A DNA stretch of 64,000 nt from Notoacmeibacter marinus (GTDB taxonomy: Bacteria; Pseudomonadota; Alphaproteobacteria; Rhizobiales; Rhizobiaceae). Made by a program: the position numbers and the translations under genes. Under the pieces are notes generated by a model that was not told the origin of the DNA, made no database searches, and was given only the letters and a program-made list of their open reading frames with translations. The stretch spans positions 806,001 through 870,000 of the forward strand of contig NZ_NBYO01000002.1 in assembly GCF_002238045.1 (NCBI RefSeq), written 5' to 3'. Below, one piece after another: positions 52,654-62,425 of this stretch; position 1 is the first letter of the stretch, and each line of letters begins with the position of its first letter.

Positions 52654-55104
52654 ATGAAACAGAAGCTTGTCATCATCGGAAACGGTATGGCGCCTGGCCG
52701 GATGCTGGAACATCTCTTCGAAGTCGCGCCGGATGCCTACGACGTCACGATCTTCAACGCCGAGCCGCGCGTCAATTATGACCGTATCATGCTGTCGCCG
52801 GTGCTTTCCGGCTGCAAGACATTCGACGATATCGTCATCCATGGCGATGGCTGGTACGTCGAGCACGGCGTCATGCTCTACAAGGGTCATCGCATCGCGG
52901 CAATCGATCGAGCCGCCAAAACAGTGACGTCGGAGCATGGCGAGACCGTGCCCTATGACAAACTGGTCATTGCCACCGGCTCCAATCCCTTCATCATTCC
53001 CGTTCCGGGGCACGATCTGCCGGGCGTCCTCAGCTATCGCGATCTCGACGACGTCGAAGCGATGCTGCTGGCGGCTCAGTCCCGGGAAAAGGCGGTCGTT
53101 ATTGGTGGCGGTCTGCTAGGCCTCGAAGCGGCGGCCGGCCTGAAGGAACGCGGCATGGATGTCACCGTGCTGCATCTGATGCCGACCTTGATGGAGCGCC
53201 AGCTCGACCCGTCCGCCGGGCACTTGCTTCGGCACGAACTGGAAAGCCGGGGCATCGATATCGTGACGGAAGCGCGCAGTGCGCGCATTCTGGGCGACGC
53301 CAAAGTCACCGGCGTCGAGCTGAAGGATGGCACCGTCATCGACGCATCGCTCATCGTCATGGCGGTGGGTATCCGACCGAATATCGCTTTGGCGCAGGAT
53401 GCCGGCCTTGAGGTCGATCGCGGCATTGTCTGTTCGCCAACCATGGCGACATCGGATCCGGACATATTTGCCGTCGGCGAATGCGTCGAGGTGGATGGCC
53501 GGGTCTATGGCCTTGTCGCTCCACTTTACGAAATGGCCAGAGTCCTGGCCGGACATCTGTCTGGCAACCCATCGCAACGCTTCATTCACGCAGAAACACC
53601 CACGCGACTCAAGGTAACCGGCATCGATCTCTATTCGGCCGGCGACTTCGCTGAAGGCGACGATCGTGAAGAGATCGTCCTGCGCGACGCCGCAGCCGGC
53701 ATCTACAAGCGACTGATCCTCAAGGACAACAGGATCATCGGCGTCGTCCTCTATGGCGAGACGGCCGATGGGTCCTGGTTCTACGACCTCATGAAGAAGG
53801 GCACGGACATCTCCGAGATGCGCGACACGCTCATCTTTGGGTCGGCCTATCAGGGAGGAGCCCCACTGGACCCTACGGCAGCCGTTGCAGCCTTGCCGCT
53901 TGATGCGGAAATTTGCGGCTGCAACGGCGTTTGCAAGGGAACGATCGTCGAGGCGATCACGAGCAAGGGGCTGACATCGCTCGACGAGGTGCGCGCCCAT
54001 ACCAAGGCTTCGGCCAGTTGCGGCACCTGCACCGGCCTTGTCGAGGGCTTGATGGCCGCGACACTGGGCGATGCGTTCAATCCGAACGCCGTCAAGCCGA
54101 TATGTGCATGCACCGATCTGTCTCATAACGACGTACGCCGCCTCATCCGGGCAAAGGAACTGAAGAGCATACCGGCGTTGATGCAGGCGCTGGAATGGAA
54201 GAGTTCGGGCGGATGCGCCAAATGTCGTCCGGCGCTCAATTATTACCTGGTCTGCGACTGGCCGGGCGAATATGCGGACGACTATCAGTCTCGCTTCATC
54301 AATGAACGCGTCCACGCCAATATCCAGAAAGACGGCACCTATAGCGTGGTGCCGCGCATGTGGGGCGGACAGACGACAGCCGACGAACTGCGCGCCATAG
54401 CCGATTGCGTGGACAAGTTCGGCATTCCGACCGTCAAGGTGACCGGCGGCCAGCGAATCGACATGCTGGGCATCAGGAAAGAAGACCTCCCCGCAGTGTG
54501 GGCCGATCTCGGCAGGGCGGGCTTTGTCTCCGGACACGCCTACGCCAAGGGTCTTCGAACGGTCAAAACCTGCGTCGGCACCGACTGGTGCCGTTTCGGC
54601 ACGCAGGACTCGACGGGATTTGGCGTTCGCATCGAAAAGTTCATGTGGGGCTCATGGACGCCTGCCAAGGTGAAGATGGCCGTCTCCGGCTGCCCGCGAA
54701 ACTGTTCCGAAGCGACCTGCAAGGATGTCGGCGTCATCTGCGTCGATTCAGGCTACGAGATCCACTTTGCCGGGGCGGCCGGTCTCGACATCAAGGGCAC
54801 CGAGGTGCTTGGCCATGTAAAGACCGAGGACGAAGCGCTGGAGCATATCGTCGCGCTCGTACAGATGTATCGCGAGCAGGGCCACTATCTGGAACGTATC
54901 TACAAATGGGCCAGACGCATCGGCTATGACGAGGTGCGCCGCCAGATCATGGACGATGCGTCGGCGCGTAAGGCCTATTTCGCCCGCTTCGTCTTCAGCC
55001 AGAAATTCGCACAGGTCGATCCCTGGTCGGAGCGGGTCTCCGGCAAGGACAAGCACGAGTTCAAGCCAATGGCCACCATCGACACGCTTCAGGCCGCCGA
55101 ATGA
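52654..55104 (+). CDS. nirB: Assimilatory nitrite reductase large subunit (NirB/NasB)
   Basis: An 816-residue cytoplasmic NAD(P)H-dependent siroheme enzyme that reduces nitrite to ammonium. Order: FAD/NAD(P)H domains (KLVIIGNGMAPGRML; VVIGGGLLGLEAA), two BFD-like [2Fe-2S] regions (CGCNGVCKG near 422, CGTCTGL near 453), and nitrite/sulfite reductase domains with the [4Fe-4S]-siroheme cysteines in KTCVGTDWCRFG (near 638) and AVSGCPRNCSEATCKDVG (near 680). The start at 52654 is preferred over the ATG at 52639 because GCGGAG lies just upstream. It is followed by its small subunit. Confidence 0.95.
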   Translation: MKQKLVIIGNGMAPGRMLEHLFEVAPDAYDVTIFNAEPRVNYDRIMLSPVLSGCKTFDDIVIHGDGWYVEHGVMLYKGHRIAAIDRAAKTVTSEHGETVPYDKLVIATGSNPFIIPVPGHDLPGVLSYRDLDDVEAMLLAAQSREKAVVIGGGLLGLEAAAGLKERGMDVTVLHLMPTLMERQLDPSAGHLLRHELESRGIDIVTEARSARILGDAKVTGVELKDGTVIDASLIVMAVGIRPNIALAQDAGLEVDRGIVCSPTMATSDPDIFAVGECVEVDGRVYGLVAPLYEMARVLAGHLSGNPSQRFIHAETPTRLKVTGIDLYSAGDFAEGDDREEIVLRDAAAGIYKRLILKDNRIIGVVLYGETADGSWFYDLMKKGTDISEMRDTLIFGSAYQGGAPLDPTAAVAALPLDAEICGCNGVCKGTIVEAITSKGLTSLDEVRAHTKASASCGTCTGLVEGLMAATLGDAFNPNAVKPICACTDLSHNDVRRLIRAKELKSIPALMQALEWKSSGGCAKCRPALNYYLVCDWPGEYADDYQSRFINERVHANIQKDGTYSVVPRMWGGQTTADELRAIADCVDKFGIPTVKVTGGQRIDMLGIRKEDLPAVWADLGRAGFVSGHAYAKGLRTVKTCVGTDWCRFGTQDSTGFGVRIEKFMWGSWTPAKVKMAVSGCPRNCSEATCKDVGVICVDSGYEIHFAGAAGLDIKGTEVLGHVKTEDEALEHIVALVQMYREQGHYLERIYKWARRIGYDEVRRQIMDDASARKAYFARFVFSQKFAQVDPWSERVSGKDKHEFKPMATIDTLQAAE

Positions 55105-55117
55105 TGGAGATGCCGCA

Positions 55118-55486
55118 GTGAACGCCATCGAAACCAAATGGATCGCCGTCGGGTCGATCACCGACATTCCGCGCGAAGGCGCCCGTTGCGTCGAGGCCGG
55201 CGCACTGCGTATCGCCATTTTTCGAACGGTGGATGACGATGTCTACGCCATCGAGGATCGGTGCCCCCATAAAGGCGGCCCGCTCAGTCAGGGTATCGTT
55301 CATGGCGGCTGCGTTACATGCCCTCTTCATAATATGGTCATTGCGCTCGAAAGCGGCGAAGCGCAGGGTGCCGATGAAGGCCGGGCGACCGTTTTCCGAA
55401 CCCGGCAGCGCGACGGCTTGATCTTCGTCTCCGGTGCCGACATCGCCTCCGCCGAAGCGCGGCAGCCCGTATCGACGGCGGCTTGA
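55118..55486 (+). CDS. nirD: Nitrite reductase small subunit (NirD), Rieske type
   Basis: A 122-residue Rieske-fold subunit of the assimilatory nitrite reductase. The [2Fe-2S] ligands are all present in DRCPHKGGPLSQGIVHGG and VTCPLHNMVI (CxH and CxxH). This contrasts with enteric NirD proteins, which have lost them. GTG start with GGAG 8 nt upstream; it lies 13 nt after nirB. It likely transfers electrons or stabilises NirB. Confidence 0.92.
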   Translation: MNAIETKWIAVGSITDIPREGARCVEAGALRIAIFRTVDDDVYAIEDRCPHKGGPLSQGIVHGGCVTCPLHNMVIALESGEAQGADEGRATVFRTRQRDGLIFVSGADIASAEARQPVSTAA

Positions 55487-55490
55487 CGGC

Positions 55491-58154
55491 GTGTCGGTCG
55501 AAGCCTCCGGCCCGACCCGGTCGACCTGCCCTTACTGTGGCGTCGGCTGTGGGGTGCTCGCCACGCGGAATGATGATGGCAACGTGTCGATCGCCGGTGA
55601 TCCGGACCATCCGGCCAATTACGGACGCCTGTGCTCCAAGGGTGCGGCGCTTGGCGAAACGTTCGATCTGGAGGGGCGCCTCCTCCGCCCTCTGATCGAC
55701 GGCAAGCCGGCGCCATGGGATCGTGCGCTCGATATGGTCGCCGAACGCTTCACCCAGGCAATTGAAACGCACGGGCCGGATTCCGTCGCCTTCTACCTGT
55801 CGGGCCAGCTCCTCACAGAAGATTACTACGTAGCCAACAAACTGATGAAGGGTTTCGTCGGTTCGGCCAATATCGACACCAATTCGCGTCTTTGCATGGC
55901 CAGTTCGGTGGCCGGCCACCGCAGGGCCTTCGGCGCAGATACGGTACCCGGCACCTATGCCGATCTGGAACTGGCGAACCTGATCGTCCTCGTTGGCTCC
56001 AATCTGGCCTGGTGCCACCCCGTTCTCTATCAGCGGATCGTCGCGGCGCGAACGCGCCGTCCGCAGATGAAACTGGTGGTGATCGATCCGCGCCGAACCG
56101 AAACGGCGTCCGCCGCCGATCTGCATCTAAAGATCGCGCCGGATGGCGATGTCGCTCTGTTTCTCGGTCTTCTGGCCCATCTTGGGAAGACGGGTTCGTT
56201 CAGCGATGATTACATTCGCCGGAGCGTTGGCGGACTGGACGAGGCGCTCGCTTCGGCCTGCGCGCACGACCTGGAGGACATCTCCACCAGGACGGGCCTC
56301 TCCCACCGCGATCTGCAGCAATTCTATGAGCTCTTCGCCACGACCGAACGGGTGGTGACGGTCTATAGCCAGGGGGTCAACCAAAGCGTTTCCGGCACCG
56401 ACAAGGTCAACGCGATCATCAATTGCCATCTGGCGACGGGCCGGATCGGCCGCGCCGGCATGGGGCCGTTTTCCGTCACCGGCCAGCCGAATGCAATGGG
56501 CGGACGGGAAGTCGGCGGTCTTTCCAATATGCTCGCGGCCCATATGCAGATCGAATGCGCGACCGATCGGGATCGGGTTCAGCGATTCTGGGCCTCCCCC
56601 ACCATCGCCACGAGGCCGGGACTGAAGGCTGTCGACCTGTTCGACGCGGTTGCCGACGGTCGCATCAGGGCGCTCTGGATCATGGGTACCAATCCGGCGG
56701 TCTCCATGCCGGATGCCGATGCGGTAAAGGCGGCCATCGCCAACTGTCCGTTCACGGTCGTCTCCGATGCGATGACCGACACCGACACGGTGAGACTGGC
56801 CGATATCCGTTTGCCATCGCTCACTTGGGGAGAGAAGGATGGCACGGTCACCAATTCGGAGCGGCGTATCAGTCGCCAGCGTACCGTTCTGCCGACGCCT
56901 GGCCTAGCGCGTGCCGACTGGTGGCAGATGACGCAGATCGCCAGACGCATGGGCTTTGTAGAGGCCTTCGACTATGAGGGACCGGCCGACATCTTCCGTG
57001 AACATGCCGCACTGTCCGCCTTCGAAAATGCGGGCGAACGCGATTTCGATATCGGTGCCTGCGCCCGCATCACGACAAGCGAATATGACGCAATGCGCCC
57101 CTTCCAGTGGCCCGCCCCGGACGTGATCGCTCCGACACGTCAGACGCGCTTCTTCGGCGACGGGCGGTTTTATACATCCGATGGCAGGGCCTGTGCCGTC
57201 GCCGTTACAGCACCGCCAGGCGCGACCGCGCCGGATAGGCTGTTGCGCGTCAACACCGGCCGCATTCGCGATCAGTGGCACACCATGACGCGCACCGGCA
57301 AAGCACCGCGTCTCAATGCGCATATTGCCGAGCCGTTTTGCGAAATTCATCCGGCGGACGCTGCATTTCGGGACATAAGCCCCGCTCAGATCGTCAAACT
57401 GTCGAACGAGCGCGGCGAAATCCTTATACGCGCTCTCATTACCGATCGGGTTCGCCGCGGCGAAGTCTTCGTTCCGATGCATTGGAACGATCAGTTCGCC
57501 AACCGTGCCAGGATTGGCACTCTGATCGAGGCGCTGGCCGATCCGGTATCCGGCCAGCCGGCCCTGAAAGCCGGCCTTGCAACCTTGAGCCGCGTTTCGC
57601 ACAAATTGTACGGCTTCGCTGTTTCACCGGAAAAACCGCCCGCTGGCCTCTGCGATTATCTTGCAATGGCGCGGACGCAGGGCGGATGGCGCGCTGAATT
57701 TGCGCTCGAAGACGTGCCGGACGATCTACCCTCCTTCGCGCGACATCTCCTGCGACACGGCGGCGTTCAGGAGATTGGCTATGCCGATGCCGATAATGGT
57801 CGGCGTCGCTTCGCCTTTTTCGAGGGGGAACGGCTGGTCGGTGCGGTGTTCCTTGCAGAGGAACCCGTTCAATTGGCGCGCAATACGCTCATCGCCGCGC
57901 TTGACCACCTCTATTCTCCAACGGAGCGCTGGCAGGTCCTGGCGGGTTGCGCCCGGCATGGTATCGACACAGGCCGTATTGTCTGCGCTTGCGAAAGCGT
58001 TGGCGCCAACACCATCCGGAACGCGATCGCCAGCGGCTGCCATAATGTGGAGGCTATCGGAAAAGCGACCCGTGCCGGCATCAATTGCGGATCGTGCCGA
58101 ACGGAGATCGCTTCTTTGTTGCCGAGCCTCCAAACAGCCACCGCCGCCGAGTAA
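55491..58154 (+). CDS. nasA: NasA, assimilatory nitrate reductase catalytic subunit
   Basis: An 887-residue cytoplasmic molybdenum bis-MGD enzyme that reduces nitrate to nitrite. It has an N-terminal [4Fe-4S] motif (CPYCGVGCGV to GRLCSKG), molybdopterin domains (YYVANKLMKGFVGSANIDTN; SRLCMASSVAG, with Cys as likely Mo ligand), a molydopterin-binding C-domain (LRVNTGRIRDQWHTMTRTGK) and a C-terminal BFD-like [2Fe-2S] domain (VCACESVGANTIRNAI to GINCGSC, from about residue 827). The GTG start at 55491 lies 4 nt after nirD. A separate NADH-oxidising partner (NasC) is not encoded in the window, so the electron donor is open. Confidence 0.94.
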   Translation: MSVEASGPTRSTCPYCGVGCGVLATRNDDGNVSIAGDPDHPANYGRLCSKGAALGETFDLEGRLLRPLIDGKPAPWDRALDMVAERFTQAIETHGPDSVAFYLSGQLLTEDYYVANKLMKGFVGSANIDTNSRLCMASSVAGHRRAFGADTVPGTYADLELANLIVLVGSNLAWCHPVLYQRIVAARTRRPQMKLVVIDPRRTETASAADLHLKIAPDGDVALFLGLLAHLGKTGSFSDDYIRRSVGGLDEALASACAHDLEDISTRTGLSHRDLQQFYELFATTERVVTVYSQGVNQSVSGTDKVNAIINCHLATGRIGRAGMGPFSVTGQPNAMGGREVGGLSNMLAAHMQIECATDRDRVQRFWASPTIATRPGLKAVDLFDAVADGRIRALWIMGTNPAVSMPDADAVKAAIANCPFTVVSDAMTDTDTVRLADIRLPSLTWGEKDGTVTNSERRISRQRTVLPTPGLARADWWQMTQIARRMGFVEAFDYEGPADIFREHAALSAFENAGERDFDIGACARITTSEYDAMRPFQWPAPDVIAPTRQTRFFGDGRFYTSDGRACAVAVTAPPGATAPDRLLRVNTGRIRDQWHTMTRTGKAPRLNAHIAEPFCEIHPADAAFRDISPAQIVKLSNERGEILIRALITDRVRRGEVFVPMHWNDQFANRARIGTLIEALADPVSGQPALKAGLATLSRVSHKLYGFAVSPEKPPAGLCDYLAMARTQGGWRAEFALEDVPDDLPSFARHLLRHGGVQEIGYADADNGRRRFAFFEGERLVGAVFLAEEPVQLARNTLIAALDHLYSPTERWQVLAGCARHGIDTGRIVCACESVGANTIRNAIASGCHNVEAIGKATRAGINCGSCRTEIASLLPSLQTATAAE

Positions 58155-58264
58155 TCGGCTCGACCCGCAGACGGGAAGAGAACGGAATATGGTGACAGCC
58201 TCGACGTTCTCGAACGGCTAGAAGACGCTTATCATCGAACAGGGCGCGGGTCAGCCGGGCGAGC

Positions 58265-59320
58265 CTAGAGCGCCGTGCCATTTCGTGCGAACAGATGAAC
58301 GTTCTGAGGCTGGACGCGCAATCCGACCAGATCGCCGGCTTTCGCCGGGATGTTCCCGTGCTCGCGCACCATGAGCGGACCGACGCCTTCCACCTCGATA
58401 TAGATGTTCGTGTCGGAGCCGAGATGTTCGACCACTTCGGCCCGGCCCGTCATGTCGCCGTCGTCTGGCGAAACCACATCGATATGTTCGGGACGAACCC
58501 CCATTTCCACCACTGCGGATGCATCGCCTGGTGCCGGCAGTTCGATCGTCGCGCCATTGTTCAGCAAAACGGTCGAGGCGGCGCCCGTGGCGGCGATCAC
58601 GTTCATGGTCGGTGAGCCGATGAACTGTGCGACGAATTTGTTGGCCGGCCTTTCATAAAGGTCCAGCGGCCCGCCGACCTGCTGAACCTCTCCGTTGTTC
58701 AGAACGACGATCCGATCCGCCAGTGTCAGCGCTTCCACCTGATCGTGGGTGACGTAAACCATGGTCGTGCCGAGGCGCCGGTGAAGGCGTGCGATCTCGA
58801 GCCGCATCTCCACCCGAAGGGCGGCATCGAGATTGGAAAGCGGCTCATCGAAGAGGAAGGCGCGCGGATCGCGAACGATGGCGCGACCCATTGCGACACG
58901 CTGCCGCTGGCCGCCAGACAGTGCTTTTGGCAGGCGCTCCGTCAGCGCGGTCAGGCCGAGCGTCCGCGCCGCCGAAGCGATCCGCGACTGACGCTCGTCC
59001 GAAGGCTCGCCACGAATTTCCATGGAGAAACCCATATTCCGCGCGACATCCATATGCGGATAAAGAGCGTAGGATTGGAACACCATGGCGATATCGCGGT
59101 CGCGCGGGCGCACATCGTTCATGCGCTCGTCTCCGATCAGCAGATCGCCGCTGGTGATCGGTTCGAGACCGGCGATCATGCGCAGAAGAGTAGATTTTCC
59201 GCAGCCGGACGGGCCGACGAGAACGATGAACTCGCCATCCTCGATCTCCAGATCGACATTTCGCAGCACTTCGACGGAACCGTAGCGCTTTGCGATATTG
59301 CGCATTTCGATGCGAGCCAT
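58265..59320 (-). CDS. CUT1 sugar-type ABC transporter ATPase (UgpC/MalK-like)
   Basis: A 351-residue ATPase with Walker A GPSGCGKSTLLRMIAGLE, signature ALSGGQRQRVAMGRAIV, Walker B AFLFDEPLSNLDAALR, and a C-terminal TOBE/OB regulatory region (from about 240; GVRPEHIDVV). It closes a five-gene transport operon with a PLP enzyme and a GntR regulator. It is convergent with nasA across 110 nt in which no terminator could be identified. The cargo is unknown; family ATPases of this kind serve many sugars and polyols. Confidence 0.92.
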   Translation of the reverse strand: MARIEMRNIAKRYGSVEVLRNVDLEIEDGEFIVLVGPSGCGKSTLLRMIAGLEPITSGDLLIGDERMNDVRPRDRDIAMVFQSYALYPHMDVARNMGFSMEIRGEPSDERQSRIASAARTLGLTALTERLPKALSGGQRQRVAMGRAIVRDPRAFLFDEPLSNLDAALRVEMRLEIARLHRRLGTTMVYVTHDQVEALTLADRIVVLNNGEVQQVGGPLDLYERPANKFVAQFIGSPTMNVIAATGAASTVLLNNGATIELPAPGDASAVVEMGVRPEHIDVVSPDDGDMTGRAEVVEHLGSDTNIYIEVEGVGPLMVREHGNIPAKAGDLVGLRVQPQNVHLFARNGTAL

Positions 59321-59329
59321 GCCGGCCTC

Positions 59330-60175
59330 CTAGCCCTTGACCGCGCCGGACGTCAGGCCCTGCACGAGATACCGTTGAATGAACAGGAAGAACAGGCAGC
59401 TCGGGATGAGCGCGAGAACGCCCGCCGCCATCATCTGTCCCCAGTCGACCGAAAATTTCGACACGAAGGTGAGCAGCCCGACCGGGAAGGTCATCGCATC
59501 GTTCTTCGAGATGAGCATGAGTGCAAAAAGCAGCTCCGACCAGGCGGCGGTGAAAACGAAGCCGAGCGTCGCGCCGAGGCCGGGAAGCGTCAGCGGAAAG
59601 ACGACCTTGCGCAGCGCCTGAAAGCGCGAGCAGCCATCCATCATCGCCGCCTCTTCCAGATCCTTCGGAATGGCGTCGAAGAAGGACTGCATCAGAAATG
59701 TCGCAAACGGAATATTGAACGCCGTATAAACGATGATCAGGCTCGTCAGCGAATTGAGCAGCCCCAGCCCGGCCACGATCTTGTAGATCGGCGCGATGAT
59801 CATCAGAAGCGGAAACATCTGGGTGATCAGCATCACCGCGATAATGAGCCGCTTGCCGGCAAAGGAGAAGCGCGAGAAGGCATAGCCGGCGCCGGCCGCG
59901 ATCAGCGTTGTGAAGAAGGCGGTTCCGAACGAGACGATCAGCGAGTTCCAGAAATAGGCCAGGAAGTCGGTCTGAAACACGACCGTCATGAAATTGCCGA
60001 AGGTAAAGGCGCTCGGAACGAGCCGGGTGCCTTCGGAGAAGATCAGTGTGTCCGGCGTCACGGCGATCTTTAGAAGCCAGTAGAGTGGAAAGAGCGCGAA
60101 GCCGAGATAGAAGGCGAGCGCGGCATATTTGCCGATTGTCAGAACGGTGTTGCGTCGGGAGACGGTGGCAGTCAT
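59330..60175 (-). CDS. CUT1 ABC transporter permease (MalG-like)
   Basis: A 281-residue permease with six membrane helices. It has FYLGFALFPLYWLLKIAVTP at the start and the EAA coupling loop EEAAMMDGCSRFQALRKVVF. It ends with the helix LALIPSCLFFLFIQRYLV and the family-typical GLTSGAVKG. AAGGGG 8 nt upstream fixes the start at 60175. It pairs with the MalF-like permease encoded 13 nt upstream. Confidence 0.92.
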   Translation of the reverse strand: MTATVSRRNTVLTIGKYAALAFYLGFALFPLYWLLKIAVTPDTLIFSEGTRLVPSAFTFGNFMTVVFQTDFLAYFWNSLIVSFGTAFFTTLIAAGAGYAFSRFSFAGKRLIIAVMLITQMFPLLMIIAPIYKIVAGLGLLNSLTSLIIVYTAFNIPFATFLMQSFFDAIPKDLEEAAMMDGCSRFQALRKVVFPLTLPGLGATLGFVFTAAWSELLFALMLISKNDAMTFPVGLLTFVSKFSVDWGQMMAAGVLALIPSCLFFLFIQRYLVQGLTSGAVKG

Positions 60176-60188
60176 GGCTAATTCCCCT

Positions 60189-61124
60189 TCATATCCTGAC
60201 CAGCTTCTTGCGAAGCCACAGAAGGACGATCGCGTAGAGAAGAAGGATGACGAGAAGCGCGACGGCAATCGTCGACGCATAGCCGAAATCGAGTTTTCGA
60301 AAGGCGGTGGTGAAGATGTAGGTCGAGAGGATCTGCGTCGAATTGGCCGGGCCTCCGCCGGTCATCACGTAGATCAGATCGGCGAAATTGGCGATCCAGA
60401 TCGTCCGCAGCATCACCGTAATGGCGATCATGGGCGCCAGAAACGGCAGGGTGATCTTGGTGAAGCTCTGCCAAGCGGTCGCGCCGTCGATCTCCGCCGC
60501 CTCATAGAGTTCGCCGGGAATGGATTGCAGGGCGGCCAGCAGGGTGATGGCGAAAAAGGGCACGCCGAACCAGATATTGGCCGCGATCGGGCCCCACATT
60601 GCAAGCTGCGGGTCGCCGAGAATATTGTAAGGTTCCGACAGTATGCCGAGCGCCGCCATCCAGTGCGGCAGCGGCCCGATCACCGGATTGAAAAGCCAGG
60701 CCCAGGTCAGCGCCGACAGAAAGGTGGGAACCGCCCAGGGCAGGAAGACGAGCGCCTGAAAGAGCTTCTTGCCGAAAAAATCCGTGTTCAGCAGAAGCGC
60801 CAGTCCAAGGCCGAGCAGAAACTGGAAGAGGATCGACCAGAACGTCCAGAAGAAGGTGTTTTCCAACGCGATCCAGAATTTGCGGTCGCTCCAGAGCTCT
60901 GCATAGTTCTGAAGGCCCACCCATCCGGTATCGAAAGGGTTGAGCAGCGCGATGGACTGGAAGGAATAGGAGATGCCGACAATGAGCGGCACCATCATCA
61001 CCGCGCCGATCAGGACGATGGCCGGCGACAGATAGAAAAACGGCTCCACCAGATATTGAAGGTAGAGCGAGCGCCGGGCCCGGGTTGCCCCGGGCACGGC
61101 GTTGGCTTGAGCGCGAGCGATCAC
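60189..61124 (-). CDS. CUT1 ABC transporter permease (MalF-like)
   Basis: A 311-residue permease with six or seven membrane helices. It has an N-terminal cytoplasmic segment, YLSPAIVLIGAVMMVPLIVG, a periplasmic P2-like loop (WVGLQNYAELWSDRKFWIAL) and the coupling loop EAAEIDGATAWQSFTKITL. The GTG start at 61124 overlaps the binding-protein stop as GTGA. It forms the pore with the MalG-like subunit. Confidence 0.92.
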   Translation of the reverse strand: MIARAQANAVPGATRARRSLYLQYLVEPFFYLSPAIVLIGAVMMVPLIVGISYSFQSIALLNPFDTGWVGLQNYAELWSDRKFWIALENTFFWTFWSILFQFLLGLGLALLLNTDFFGKKLFQALVFLPWAVPTFLSALTWAWLFNPVIGPLPHWMAALGILSEPYNILGDPQLAMWGPIAANIWFGVPFFAITLLAALQSIPGELYEAAEIDGATAWQSFTKITLPFLAPMIAITVMLRTIWIANFADLIYVMTGGGPANSTQILSTYIFTTAFRKLDFGYASTIAVALLVILLLYAIVLLWLRKKLVRI

Positions 61125-62386
61125 TGCTTCGCTTTCCACTTGGCGTATTCGTCGGTGAGGAACGCCGCCCACTCATCGGCGATGTCCTGCGCGGTTCGCT
61201 GACCAAGAAGCGCTTCCTGGCTCGATTCCAGAACCACGCTGTCGGCGAAGAAGCCGAACCGCTCCAGATAGGTCGGCATGACGGTCGGGACGTATTCGTC
61301 GCCATTGAGGGTGTCGAACCAGCCCTTGAACTGCTCGGTCTTGAAGTACGGATCCTGGTCGGCGCCCTCGTGAACGGGAATAACGCCGACGCGCTTGGCC
61401 CAGGTCGCATTGGCGTCGGGGCTGGAAAGATGCGCAACGAGGTTCCAGGATTCATCCTTGTGTTCGGTCGACTCGAAGATCGACCAGCCGACGAAACCGA
61501 TTGTCGGGAAAGCCTGGCCCGACGGGCCGACCGGCATCGGGATCACCGCGAAGTCTTCCTCCGGCATCCGTTCCGCCACTGCGATCAGAGCATCGGGGTC
61601 CTGGTCGAGAAAGGCGCAGGTTCCCGAATAGAAGCCGGCGACGATTTCGTTGAACCCCCAGCTGACACTGTCTCTCGGCGCATGGCCGTTCTGATAGAGA
61701 TCGATCAGATACTGAATCCCTTCGACCGAACCGGGCTCGTTGATGCGCGACTTGCCGTCTTCGGTGAAGAACTCGTTGGTGCCGTTCATGGCGGCGGCCA
61801 TCATGACCCAGGCGTTCAGCCCGCCCGGCCCACCGCGAAGGCAGTATCCCGATTTTCCGTCGAGCTCGGATACGGCAGCGGCGGCGGCCTTGAACTCCTC
61901 CATGGTCTTCGGCGGCGCTTCGACGCCGGCCTCTTCGAGCAGCTTCTTGTTGTAGAACATCGCCCGCAGATAGAAGCCGTAGGGGATCATATAGAGATCG
62001 CCCGCCTGGGTGCCCATGTCGATGGTCTTCTGGGTCAGCGTGTCGCCGTGCTCCCAGTTCTCGACGAGGTCGCCGAGCTTGGCGAGCTGGCCGGAACCGG
62101 CATAAAGCGCCGCCCAGCGATCCGGCATCTCGACGACATCCGGCACGTCACCGCCGGACACCATGGTCGCCAGTTTCTCGAATGCGCTTCCCCAGGGCAG
62201 CGAGACGATCTCGACCGTCACGCCATCATTGGCGGCTTCATATTCGTCGACCAGTTTTTGCAGCACCTCGGTGCGTTCCGGACTGGTGATGACTTCGACC
62301 AGCTTCAGCTTGGTCTCAGCCAGCGCTACCGACGCCGTTGACGCCAGCAGCATAGTGGCCAAAAGGCCCTTCAGCAGTTGTTTCAT
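61121..62386 (-). CDS. CUT1 ABC transporter substrate-binding protein
   Basis: A 421-residue periplasmic binding protein of the SBP_bac_1/8 group. It has a signal peptide (LLKGLLATMLLASTASVALA) and typical features such as KLVDEYEAANDGVTVEIVSL and GFYSGTCAFLDQDPDALIAV. A strong AGGAGGAG ribosome site precedes it. The ligand is not predictable from sequence; related proteins bind sugars, polyols or glycerol phosphate. It lies directly downstream of the PLP enzyme gene (39 nt gap), so the imported compound is probably a substrate for that enzyme or a precursor of its substrate. Confidence 0.9.
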   Translation of the reverse strand: MKQLLKGLLATMLLASTASVALAETKLKLVEVITSPERTEVLQKLVDEYEAANDGVTVEIVSLPWGSAFEKLATMVSGGDVPDVVEMPDRWAALYAGSGQLAKLGDLVENWEHGDTLTQKTIDMGTQAGDLYMIPYGFYLRAMFYNKKLLEEAGVEAPPKTMEEFKAAAAAVSELDGKSGYCLRGGPGGLNAWVMMAAAMNGTNEFFTEDGKSRINEPGSVEGIQYLIDLYQNGHAPRDSVSWGFNEIVAGFYSGTCAFLDQDPDALIAVAERMPEEDFAVIPMPVGPSGQAFPTIGFVGWSIFESTEHKDESWNLVAHLSSPDANATWAKRVGVIPVHEGADQDPYFKTEQFKGWFDTLNGDEYVPTVMPTYLERFGFFADSVVLESSQEALLGQRTAQDIADEWAAFLTDEYAKWKAKQ

Positions 62387-62425
62387 GTCGACTTCTCCTC
62401 CTAGTGATGGTGATCGGATTGGCGG

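Noticed and set aside
58155-58264. Bidirectional terminator between nasA and the convergent ABC ATPase gene
   Set aside because: No stem-loop with T tract could be recognised in this 110-nt gap.
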